DNA of 7,576 nucleotides from Myxococcales bacterium UBA1238 (GCA_002309015.1 DBWM01000064.1:1-7576), one strand, 5' to 3'; counted from the stretch's first letter, positions 1 through 5,928 are shown. The notes: generated by a model not told the origin, from the sequence alone. Translations and numbers: made by a program.

Positions 1-354
1 CCATTTTTCGAGGGGCTGGTTGAACGAGTGGGCATCATAAAACATCCTGGCCATATGGGTGACGTTCGACGTATCCCATTTCCCGAGGGGCTGGTCGAAA
101 TGCACGGCGCTGTCAAAGAGCCCGTTCATCATGGTGACGCTCGACGTGTTCCATTTTTCGAGGGGCTGGTTAAACGCAAGGGCACGCCAGAACAGCTCGT
201 GCATGTTGGTGACGTTCGAAGTATTCCAGTCCTCAAGGGGTTGATTGAACGAATCGGCGAACGCAAAGACCTGGCTCATGTTGGTGACATGCGACACGTC
301 CCAATGCCCGATCGGCTGGTTGAACGATTTGGCGCCGGCAAACATCATGCTCAT
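1..354 (-). repeat. 75-bp DUF285 coding repeats (4.7 units visible)
   Basis: These are tandem 75-bp units encoding 25-residue BspA-like repeats, beginning with the Met codon at 354-352 and continuing off the left edge. The units are less uniform than those of the right-hand paralogue; for example one reads FDQPL instead of FNQPL, and the MF motif appears as VF or LF in three units. The antisense frames stay open across them only because of the 75-bp periodicity. Confidence 0.9.
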
Positions 355-1008
355 GTCGGTCACCTGGCTCAGGTCGGGGCTGTCTTCAGGCAGTTTGCGG
401 AGTGCAGCGCATTCTGAGGCAAACTTTTCCATGCTCTTCCATCTGTTTTTGCCCCAGCTGTCGACCGAGACGACCGCGTTTTGAGCGTCGTCCGCATAGG
501 GGTTTTCGCAGCGGGTACGCTTTGGACATGGAGGGCGCAGCATGGTTCTGTCGCACAGATAGATTGCGGGGAGTTCACCGCGTACCCGGATTTGATGGGT
601 GCCCGAGTTCTTCGGGTAGACGCATTTCTGCTTATCCGTCAGGCCCTGATGCTCAAATACGCCGTCCCCTTCGCAGTCGAGGTCATATTTGACGGGTGAT
701 GGGTCTTCCACCGAATGAGGCAGGACGTAGAGTTCGATCTGCTCTTTCGCATCGGGGAACTCGGTCGTGATCGTATATTGAAAGATGTGGTCGTCGGATA
801 CCGGTTCTGCGGCGACTTTTGGGGCTGCAGCGGGTGCAGCATCGGGGGCTGCGGCGACTTTGGGTGCGACTTCAGGCGCTGCGGCTGGAGCTGCGGGGGC
901 TGCGGTGGGTGCAGCATCGGGGGATTCGGCGGAAGGCGCGGATTTTGGGGTACAGGCAGAAATGAGCGCTGCGGCGGAAAACAAGGCAAGACGGTTTGCA
1001 AACGGCAT
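1..1008 (-). CDS. BspA-like (DUF285) repeat surface lipoprotein, C-terminus off window
   Basis: A predicted lipoprotein, exported by Sec, lipid-anchored and probably exposed on the surface. The 336 visible residues begin at ATG 1008, with GGAG six bases upstream (complement of 1015-1018). The signal peptide has a basic N-terminus, a hydrophobic core and the lipobox ISA-C, with Cys19 as the lipidated residue. An Ala/Pro/Val-rich linker follows (about 20-70). Next comes an N-terminal domain (about 71-218) with an acidic DLDCEGDG motif resembling PKD-type domains, a CVY motif, an RGELPA motif and a VDSWG motif. From Met219, 25-residue DUF285 repeats of the type MF..A..FNQPL..W.TSNVT.M begin: four full and 18 residues of a fifth before the window edge. 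Compared with the paralogue at 5985-7574 it carries an insertion after YLC containing two extra cysteines. BspA-like repeats are known in adhesins and host-binding proteins; binding here is inference. Its true length cannot be seen. Confidence 0.9.
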   Translation of the reverse strand, partial: MPFANRLALFSAAALISACTPKSAPSAESPDAAPTAAPAAPAAAPEVAPKVAAAPDAAPAAAPKVAAEPVSDDHIFQYTITTEFPDAKEQIELYVLPHSVEDPSPVKYDLDCEGDGVFEHQGLTDKQKCVYPKNSGTHQIRVRGELPAIYLCDRTMLRPPCPKRTRCENPYADDAQNAVVSVDSWGKNRWKSMEKFASECAALRKLPEDSPDLSQVTDMSMMFAGAKSFNQPIGHWDVSHVTNMSQVFAFADSFNQPLEDWNTSNVTNMHELFWRALAFNQPLEKWNTSSVTMMNGLFDSAVHFDQPLGKWDTSNVTHMARMFYDAHSFNQPLEKW

Positions 1009-1014
1009 CAAACG

Positions 1015-1018
1015 CTCC
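1015..1018 (-). promoter_or_regulatory. Ribosome binding site of the left lipoprotein gene
   Basis: The minus strand reads GGAG six bases before ATG 1008. This placement supports the chosen start, which also gives a complete lipoprotein signal peptide. Confidence 0.7.
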
Positions 1019-1022
1019 GAAA

Positions 1023-1047
1023 TGGGCATCGGGATGCCCAAAGGGCA
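1023..1047 (-). promoter_or_regulatory. Overlapping inverted repeats in the leader of the left lipoprotein gene
   Basis: TGGGCATC (1023-1030) and GATGCCCA (1033-1040) form a perfect 8-bp inverted repeat with a 2-base centre, just upstream of the ribosome binding site. TGCCC (1035-1039) can instead pair with GGGCA (1043-1047) across AAA. The two hairpins share the middle segment and exclude each other, so this could be an operator or a leader-RNA switch. The pairing is visible; the role is inference. Confidence 0.35.
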
Positions 1048-1065
1048 CATGGGATGATTTTGATT

Positions 1066-1093
1066 ATGATACCTGGATGCCGAATCAGCGCAA
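1066..1093 (-). promoter_or_regulatory. Possible sigma70-type promoter for the left lipoprotein gene
   Basis: On the minus strand TTGCGC (1093-1088) is followed after 16 bases by TATCAT (1071-1066), a one-mismatch -10 element; an overlapping CATAAT (1068-1063) is an alternative. The -35 match is poor. Its place about 60 bases upstream of the ATG fits. The rest of the 1009-1276 gap shows no gene. Confidence 0.3.
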
Positions 1094-1276
1094 GAAATAC
1101 AAATCCAGGCAAGTTTGCAATCCCCGGACGAACTTGATCACGCGAAGTTATAGGGCCGCCGTGCAGATGCCACGAAAGATGCCATCAAGAATCATGTACT
1201 TTCATTCGGATCGTTGACAAGCTTCTCAAGGCGGCCCATCAGGGTACAGGAGAAGGAACCGAAGGAAAAATCAGGC

Positions 1277-2203
1277 ATGCAGAAACTGGGCAAACTGGAA
1301 GAAATACAGGATTTAAGACAAATATGGCCTCATGAAGCCCACGACTTCACGCCATGGCTCGCTCAGGAAGAGAATATTGCACTTCTTGGAGAGGCGATCG
1401 GCCTTGAGATGACGGTCGAAGAAACAGAATCCTCTGTGGGCGGCTTTAGTGTAGATATCTATGCTTCTGAAACAGAAACGGGTCGCAGAATTGTCATCGA
1501 AAACCAGCTTGAAGATACGAATCACGACCATCTTGGGAAACTGATTACCTATGCTTCTGGCAAATCTGCTGAAGTTTTAATCTGGATCGTCAGGAGAGCG
1601 AGAGAAGAACACAGGGCCGCCATTGAATGGCTCAACCGTCATACAGACGAGAGGGTTGGCTTTTTCCTTTGTGAAGTGAAAATCTATCGCATCGGCGATT
1701 CCGATCCGGCGGTCAAGTTTGAAGTGATCGAAGAGCCGAATGATTGGGCAAAAGAAATCAGGCAAACGGATTCGATGACAGAAACAAAGCAGAGACTCTA
1801 TGAGTATTGGGTTGCCTTTATGGAGGAGGCTTATAAAGATCGCCTGTTTTGTTCAATGTTTAGAAGAAACAAACCTGTTCCTCGTCATGTAATGGATTTT
1901 GGGATCGGTAGCCCAAGGTATCATCTGATCGTTCATCAAAGGCGTAAGCATCACGATCTGGAGGTTGGGTTGTATGTTCGTGAGAAAGAGCTGTTTTATT
2001 CACTCCTGGACCATAGAGATGAGATCGAGCGGGAATCAAAGCTTACGTTTGACTGGCAAGAACTCCCTGATCAGAAGGCGAGCAAGATTGTGATTCGCAA
2101 AAATGTTGATTTTGAAATGCGCTCTCAATGGGGCGCCCAGTTCGCCTGGTTGAGCGATGTCCTGATGAGGATGAAAAACATTTTCCCAAAATATCTCGAT
2201 TGA
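1277..2203 (+). CDS. DUF4268 protein with PD-(D/E)XK nuclease-like N-terminal half
   Basis: A 308-residue cytoplasmic protein that I recognise as DUF4268-like. The N-terminal half (about 20-150) resembles a PD-(D/E)XK nuclease fold: a W-P-HEA-DFTPWL motif, then GGFSVDIYA with Asp60, a strand carrying VIENQ with Glu75 and Gln77, and a following helix HLGKLITYASG. This is the D...ExQ pattern of some restriction-like nucleases. The C-terminal half (about 165-305) matches the DUF4268 module, with a helix of the RLYEYW type at the start and a GLYVREKELFYSL segment. ATG 1277 is chosen because GAAGGA lies ten bases upstream; a TTG at 1214 would add 21 poorly conserved residues. The gene looks more AT-rich than the dehydrogenase downstream, which suggests transfer. 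No methylase or helicase partner lies next to it. DNA cleavage is unproven; a DNA-binding or repair role is possible. Confidence 0.8.
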   Translation: MQKLGKLEEIQDLRQIWPHEAHDFTPWLAQEENIALLGEAIGLEMTVEETESSVGGFSVDIYASETETGRRIVIENQLEDTNHDHLGKLITYASGKSAEVLIWIVRRAREEHRAAIEWLNRHTDERVGFFLCEVKIYRIGDSDPAVKFEVIEEPNDWAKEIRQTDSMTETKQRLYEYWVAFMEEAYKDRLFCSMFRRNKPVPRHVMDFGIGSPRYHLIVHQRRKHHDLEVGLYVREKELFYSLLDHRDEIERESKLTFDWQELPDQKASKIVIRKNVDFEMRSQWGAQFAWLSDVLMRMKNIFPKYLD

Positions 2204-2253
2204 CCAGGAAATTGCTGAGCGGGCGGAGGTAAAAATTTGCCTTCGATCGTTTT

Positions 2254-2291
2254 TTGATTGGTTTGACGTGAAAAAAGAATATAAAGTCAAA
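2254..2291 (+). promoter_or_regulatory. AT-rich inverted repeat and possible promoter region
   Basis: TTTGAC (2262-2267) and GTCAAA (2286-2291) form a 6-bp inverted repeat with an 18-base AT-rich centre containing TATAAA (2280-2285). TTGATT (2254-2259) and TTGACG (2263-2268) resemble -35 boxes, but their spacing to TATAAA is 20 and 11 bases, so neither is a standard promoter. It lies between the DUF4268 gene and the repeat array and may drive the genes downstream. Confidence 0.25.
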
Positions 2292-2299
2292 AAGTCGTT

Positions 2300-2689
2300 T
2301 TGCAGCATCGGGCGTGTGGAGAGATTAAAAGTTCGAGCCCGTCGAATGGTCTTCAGCCTCCGCCTATACATCGCAAAACGCTTCGCGTGGCCCAAAGATT
2401 TTTAAAAGGAGATGCAAAGGCATTTTTCGACGGCCAAAGATTTTTTAAAGGCGCAGCAAAAGCGCTTTTCGACGGCCAAAGATTTTTTAAAGGCGCAGCA
2501 AAAGCGCTTTTAGATGGCCAAAGATTTTTTAAAGGCGCAGCAAAGGCGCTTTTCGAAGGCCAAAGATTTTTTAAAGGCGCAGCAAAAGCGCTTTTCGACG
2601 GAGTTTTGAAAAGCTTTGGACAAGTAAAGGCGCTTTTGGCTGCATCAACAAAAACTTTTGGGGCTCGCATGGAGCCGGAACGCGGATAA
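2300..2689 (+). CDS. Possible small protein of 14-residue amphipathic repeats
   Basis: This is an open frame of 129 codons in which five units of the type QRFFKGAAKALFDG, plus a diverged sixth, fill residues 31-114. Phe/Leu/Ala positions recur about every 3.5 residues with Lys/Arg between, so the unit would form an amphipathic basic helix. The four intact units differ only at third codon positions, as expected of coding DNA. Against it, the frame has no ATG, the TTG at 2300 and GTG at 2387 lack a ribosome binding site, and the opposite strand is equally open with an ATG at 2670. It ends 33 bases before the next gene's first ATG, which would allow an operon. I do not recognise the protein; the array may instead be non-coding or be read from the other strand. 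Confidence 0.35.
   Translation: MQHRACGEIKSSSPSNGLQPPPIHRKTLRVAQRFLKGDAKAFFDGQRFFKGAAKALFDGQRFFKGAAKALLDGQRFFKGAAKALFEGQRFFKGAAKALFDGVLKSFGQVKALLAASTKTFGARMEPERG
2390..2641. repeat. 42-bp tandem repeat array, six units
   Basis: Units start at 2390, 2432, 2474, 2516, 2558 and 2600. Units 2 and 5 are identical, units 3 and 4 each differ from them at two bases, unit 1 is partly diverged and unit 6 is strongly diverged. Units 2, 3 and 5 contain the perfect 12-base palindrome AAAAGCGCTTTT, and each intact unit can also pair AAAGGCGC with GCGCTTT around an A-rich loop. The unit length is a multiple of three, so both strands stay open. Diverged edge units around a uniform core are what expansion by slippage or unequal crossing-over leaves behind. 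Confidence 0.95.
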
Positions 2690-2714
2690 AACGGTTTCCA
2701 TCCCCCACGACAAC

Positions 2715-2718
2715 GGAG
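2715..2718 (+). promoter_or_regulatory. Ribosome binding site deciding the start at 2726
   Basis: GGAG lies four bases before ATG 2723 and seven before ATG 2726. The second ATG has the normal spacing, so the protein most likely begins MAKTK rather than MMAKTK. Confidence 0.6.
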
Positions 2719-2725
2719 ATGAATG

Positions 2726-3691
2726 ATGGCGAAGACGAAAATTCAGAGGAACGGCTGGAAGGGCGTGCCCAACGCTTTTTACGTTGCCGCGATGCGCACC
2801 ACAGACGAGCGCATTTCCGATCAGGATACGCAGAACCCGCAATGGCTGGACAAGACTGCGGAGTTTCACCAGGCCTTTAAGGCGCTCGACGACGCTTACC
2901 AGCGATCGCAGGCCTCCCTTGAGCCCAAGGCGATCGCCGAAAAGAATGTCGAGCGCGATCTCTACGGGCAGGTGCTCGAGCAGGTTTCAAAGCAATGGAG
3001 CCGCCTGCCCGACGCGAACCTCGCTTTGCATGGGCAGCGCGTCTATCAGGTGTTTAAAGACATCGGATTCAGAACTTCCGAGGCGCTGGTGGCCGAGAAC
3101 GAAAAGGTGACGAACATCGAGCAGCGGTTCCAGGATCCAAAGCTTCAGGCCGATCTCGCCGCCATGGGGCTCACGACGGTGAACGCTCGGTTCGCGCAGC
3201 TGACCACAGAAATCAGCAATCTGATGAGGCAGCGCACCGAAGAAAAAGCGCAGCGCGTGAAGGGCGAACTCAAGGCCGCCCGCGATGCGATGGACGAAAA
3301 GTTCGCAGACTACGTGGAGCTGACCAACGCGCTCATCGTGACCGATGCCGCCCCCGAGCTTGAAGCTTTGGCCGCCCTGCATAACGCCGACTACGAGAAG
3401 ATCGAGGCACAGATCAAGCAGTCCAGATCGCAGCCGACCGTGCTCGTCAAATCCGTGATCGTCGGCAACCACCGCTATTCCGTGCCCGAATTCGCGACCT
3501 GGCAAACCCTCGTCGATCAGAACGAAAATGCGTTCGCCCTCTCAGACGACAACCGCATCCTCTCAGCTATGCCAAAGGCTTCAAAGGTGGGCGGTCTCTA
3601 TCTCACCTGCGAAAATATGGCCGTAAAGCCGACCGATGCCGTCGATCCCAGGAAAAAATATGTGATGGCGTTCATCACGCCGCAGCTATAG
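2726..3691 (+). CDS. DUF6261-like helical protein with C-terminal extension
   Basis: A 321-residue soluble protein of unknown function. Residues about 40-235 are almost entirely helical and read as two four-helix-type halves: a first with segments such as FHQAFKALDDAYQ and QVLEQVSKQW, and a second from about 140 with LAAMGLTTVNARFAQL and VELTNALIV. This layout is that of DUF6261 proteins, common in Bacteroidota; I base the call on pattern memory, not on a search. Residues about 240-321 look different, with short strands and a GGLYLTCENMAV motif, and may be a small separate domain beyond the usual family length. There is no signal peptide or membrane segment. It follows the 42-bp array closely and has the higher GC typical of this window. 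Its stop is TAG, followed by an open frame reaching the dehydrogenase start. Confidence 0.85.
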   Translation: MAKTKIQRNGWKGVPNAFYVAAMRTTDERISDQDTQNPQWLDKTAEFHQAFKALDDAYQRSQASLEPKAIAEKNVERDLYGQVLEQVSKQWSRLPDANLALHGQRVYQVFKDIGFRTSEALVAENEKVTNIEQRFQDPKLQADLAAMGLTTVNARFAQLTTEISNLMRQRTEEKAQRVKGELKAARDAMDEKFADYVELTNALIVTDAAPELEALAALHNADYEKIEAQIKQSRSQPTVLVKSVIVGNHRYSVPEFATWQTLVDQNENAFALSDDNRILSAMPKASKVGGLYLTCENMAVKPTDAVDPRKKYVMAFITPQL

Positions 3692-3856
3692 ACGAAGCCT
3701 GGGGCGAAGGAATCAAAATTCAGGCCTGGTCATCGCTCACCCTGCCAGGAAGATGGCCAGATTCAACCAAAGGCATCAGCCGGGCGATCGCTTGAAGTCG
3801 AACCTGAAACAGATCGCCCCAGATCAGATCATTTCATCGATCAAAGCGAGATCTGC
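3692..3856 (+). other. Intergenic region with GATC cluster and inverted repeat, in-frame open
   Basis: This 165-bp gap has no stop codon in the frame joining the upstream TAG to the dehydrogenase ATG. It contains the 8-bp inverted repeat GGGCGATC (3782-3789) and GATCGCCC (3812-3819) with a 22-base loop. Six GATC sites fall within 68 bases (3786, 3812, 3822, 3827, 3839, 3850). No clear promoter or terminator is visible. Confidence 0.4.
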
Positions 3857-5029
3857 ATGCGAGGAAACTTTTCTTACCATAACCCCACCAAGCTTTACTT
3901 CGGCGAGGATTCCCTGAACTTCCTCAAGGACGAGTTAAAAAACTTCGGCCCCGTGGTGCTGCTGAATTACGGCAGCGGGAGCGCAAAGCGGAACGGCATC
4001 TACGACCAGGTCATCTCCATTCTCAAGGATGCGGGCAAGACGGTCATCGAGAATCCGGGCGTGATGAGCAACCCCACGCTGGAGAAGCTGAACGAAGGCG
4101 TCAGGATCGCCCGCGAGCATAAAGTCGACCTGATCCTCGCCCTCGGCGGAGGCAGCGTCTGCGATTATTCGAAGGCCGTATCGGCATCGGCGTATTTCGA
4201 GGGCGATTACTGGGACAAGTTCTGGATCAGGCAGGAGCAGCCCGCAGCCGAGCAGAGGCTTTTGCCCGTGGCCTGCGTGCTGACGATGGCCGGGACCGGT
4301 TCCGAGATGAATGCGGGCACGGTGATTACCGATGCGGCGCATCACTTTAAGGCGGGTCACGTGTTCGACAGCCGCCTGATGCCCCGGTTCTCGATTTTAA
4401 ATCCCAGGTTCACGATGACCGTGCCCGAAAACCAGATGAAGTCGGGCATCTACGACATCATGAACCATATCATGGAGCAGTATTTCTCGGACTTCGACGA
4501 CAACACGAGCGATTACATCGCCGAGGGGCTGATGCGCTCCCTGATTTACAGCAGCCGCATCGCCGTGAAGAACCCGCAGGATTACGACGCCCGCTCGAAC
4601 ATCATGTGGACGGCCACCTGGGCGCTCAATACCCTCATCGCGATGGGCAAAAAAGAGGACTGGATGGTGCACATGATCGGCCATAGCCTTGGCGCCTGGA
4701 CCCATGCGCCTCACGGCTTTACGCTCGCTTCGGTTTCGATGGCCTACTATCGCCGCGCAATGAAGAATGGCCTGCCGAAGTTCGTGCGCTTCGCGAAGAA
4801 CGTCTGGAACATCTCCGGCGAAGGCCTGACGGACGAGCAGATTGCAGAAGAAGGGCTAGAGGCACTGAAGGACTGGATGCTCGAAATCGGTCTGCCGCTG
4901 ACCATCAGCGAGCTCGGCGCGACGGCCGAGATGATTCCGGGCATCACAGAGACGACCGTGATTTATCCCGCAGGTTATCTGAACCTGACAAAGGCCGATG
5001 TGGCGGAAATCCTAAAGGAAAGCCTGTAA
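3857..5029 (+). CDS. Iron-containing alcohol dehydrogenase, butanol dehydrogenase (BdhA/YqhD) type
   Basis: A 390-residue cytoplasmic enzyme expected to reduce aldehydes to alcohols (or the reverse) with NAD(P)H; the length matches the BdhA/YqhD group (about 387). The N-terminal nucleotide-binding half shows the family opening NPTKLYFG, the YGSGSAKRNG loop (38-47) and the GGGS motif at 97-100, followed by D103. The MAGTGSEMN motif is at 144-152. The C-terminal half carries the metal ligands as D200 and H204 in GIYDIMNH, H272 and H286 in a VHMIGHSLGA...PHG arrangement, with H276 as the extra conserved histidine. All key residues are present, so it should be active. ATG 3857 gives the standard N-terminus; only a weak GAG lies upstream. 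Such enzymes serve fermentation or aldehyde detoxification in anaerobes. Substrate and cofactor cannot be fixed from sequence, and no pathway genes adjoin it. Confidence 0.95.
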   Translation: MRGNFSYHNPTKLYFGEDSLNFLKDELKNFGPVVLLNYGSGSAKRNGIYDQVISILKDAGKTVIENPGVMSNPTLEKLNEGVRIAREHKVDLILALGGGSVCDYSKAVSASAYFEGDYWDKFWIRQEQPAAEQRLLPVACVLTMAGTGSEMNAGTVITDAAHHFKAGHVFDSRLMPRFSILNPRFTMTVPENQMKSGIYDIMNHIMEQYFSDFDDNTSDYIAEGLMRSLIYSSRIAVKNPQDYDARSNIMWTATWALNTLIAMGKKEDWMVHMIGHSLGAWTHAPHGFTLASVSMAYYRRAMKNGLPKFVRFAKNVWNISGEGLTDEQIAEEGLEALKDWMLEIGLPLTISELGATAEMIPGITETTVIYPAGYLNLTKADVAEILKESL

Positions 5030-5065
5030 AGGGAGGCGGAAAACTGGGGCGCCATTCCTTATGGA

Positions 5066-5092
5066 TTTTGTTCGTCAGGGCGACGAACAAAA
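5066..5092. other. 11-bp perfect inverted repeat downstream of the dehydrogenase
   Basis: TTTTGTTCGTC (5066-5076) and GACGAACAAAA (5082-5092) are perfectly complementary around the loop AGGGC. It lies 36 bases after the dehydrogenase stop. No U-tract follows the hairpin on either strand, so it is not a standard intrinsic terminator; it could protect the mRNA end or bind a protein. Confidence 0.6.
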
Positions 5093-5133
5093 CAGAAGGG
5101 ATTCTCAAGGGCCTAAGACCGCAAGAGCTTGGC

Positions 5134-5150
5134 CTGGGGCAGCGCCCCAG
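5134..5150 (+). other. GC-rich hairpin before the GrpB gene
   Basis: CTGGGGC (5134-5140) and GCCCCAG (5144-5150) form a 7-bp stem with a 3-base loop, followed by a T/A-rich stretch that is not a clean U-tract. It may be a weak terminator for the dehydrogenase transcript or a leader structure of the GrpB gene 41 bases downstream. Confidence 0.35.
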
Positions 5151-5191
5151 TAAATTTGCACAAGAATTTTCTTTTTGTTTATGGGCATGAG

Positions 5192-5656
5192 ATGGGTAAA
5201 GCGCTCTCGGAAATGACCTTGGAAGAGTTATGGGCATTGTTTCCCATCTTCCTTGTTCCGCACAACGACAAATGGAGCGAAGACTACAGGGAAATGGAGG
5301 CTTTGCTCAAAAAGCTTTTGCCAGATGATCCTGTAGAAAGGGTGAGCCATATCGGAAGCACAGCGATCGATCATATCTGGGCAAAAAACATCGTCGATGT
5401 GATGGTCGAGCTTCCAAAAAACGCTGATATGAAGGCGATGGCCCGCGTTTTGGAGCAGAACGGATTCCGCAGGATGTCTGAAGATGAAAACAGGATCTCG
5501 CTCAATCTGGGCTATACGAAGGATGGATTTTCGGAGAAAGTCTATCATCTCCATTTGCGATTTGCCGGAGACAATGCGGAGCTCTATTTCCGCGATTACC
5601 TGAATGAGCATCCGAAAATTGCAAAGGAATATGAAACTTTGAAGCTTCAGCTTTAG
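5192..5656 (+). CDS. GrpB/UPF0157 family protein, ends at an in-frame amber codon
   Basis: A nucleotidyltransferase-fold protein of the GrpB (UPF0157) family, whose cellular role is unsettled. The start at ATG 5192 gives the family's opening LSEMTLEELWALFPI; longer frames from TTG 5129 add residues that do not fit. The hallmark segment HIGSTA...WAKNIVDVMVEL is at about 51-73, and a YHLHLRF strand and YFRDYLNEHP-type helix follow near the C-terminus. Translation stops at TAG 5654-5656 after 154 residues, inside the conserved helix that runs from YETLKLQL into KRYEHDRDAYT. The missing tail is present immediately downstream in the same frame. The gene is therefore either recently inactivated or truncated by a nonsense change, or the TAG is read through. 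No strong ribosome binding site is visible. Confidence 0.85.
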   Translation: MGKALSEMTLEELWALFPIFLVPHNDKWSEDYREMEALLKKLLPDDPVERVSHIGSTAIDHIWAKNIVDVMVELPKNADMKAMARVLEQNGFRRMSEDENRISLNLGYTKDGFSEKVYHLHLRFAGDNAELYFRDYLNEHPKIAKEYETLKLQL

Positions 5657-5758
5657 AAAAGATATGAGCATGACCGGGATGCCTATACCGATGCAAAGAC
5701 AGAGTTCATCTCAAAATGGACGGCAGAAGCGCAAAAGAGCTATGGAGACCGGTACTGA
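5657..5758 (+). pseudogene. Detached C-terminal tail of the GrpB protein
   Basis: Reading straight on after TAG 5654-5656 gives KRYEHDRDAYTDAKTEFI and then about 15 more residues to a TGA at 5756-5758. KRYEHDRDAYTDAKTEF is the typical conserved ending of GrpB/UPF0157 proteins, so this is the natural C-terminus of the same gene. No frameshift is needed: one codon, TAG, interrupts an otherwise intact 187-residue reading frame. Confidence 0.85.
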
Positions 5759-5888
5759 AGTTTTTAAGCTTTTCGTGATCGCCGAAACAGGAAGCAAACG
5801 GTTCGCGGCTCACGTCGCTCACCTTGAGAAGGCCGCTGGACTGAAGCCCATCCGTTCGTCTTTCTCATTCCTGCATTCGCTGCATCAA

Positions 5889-5928
5889 AAAAAGCCCCGG
5901 CATCCGCTCATCGATGCCGGGGCTTTTT
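5889..5928. terminator. Bidirectional intrinsic terminator
   Basis: A perfect 16-bp stem (5889-5904 with 5913-5928) has a GC-rich core CCCCGGCATC and an 8-base loop. It ends in five T on the plus strand and gives seven U (complement of 5887-5893) on the minus strand. It sits between the convergent GrpB and right lipoprotein genes and should end both transcripts. The adjoining 5759-5886 holds no gene I can support. Confidence 0.9.

Noticed and set aside
28..417. Open plus-strand frame of 129 codons across the left repeats
   Set aside because: It is antisense to the DUF285 repeats and stays open because the 75-bp unit is a multiple of three; it has no domain or ribosome binding site of its own.
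1214..1276. TTG 1214 as start of the DUF4268 protein, and TTGACA at the same place as a -35 box
   Set aside because: ATG 1277 has a ribosome binding site and the extra residues do not look conserved; no acceptable -10 lies 16-18 bases after TTGACA.
2225..2257. GGAGGT followed six bases later by TTG and a six-codon frame
   Set aside because: A leader peptide of only six codons from a TTG, without regulatory codons or a clear attenuator, is not supported.
2390..2641. CRISPR array or plasmid iterons
   Set aside because: The units are contiguous without unique spacers, no cas genes are present, and no replication initiator gene is nearby.
2353..2670. Minus-strand frame across the 42-bp array as an annotated gene
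   Set aside because: It has an ATG and silent variation, but no ribosome binding site and no recognisable homologue; kept as a finding, not a gene call.
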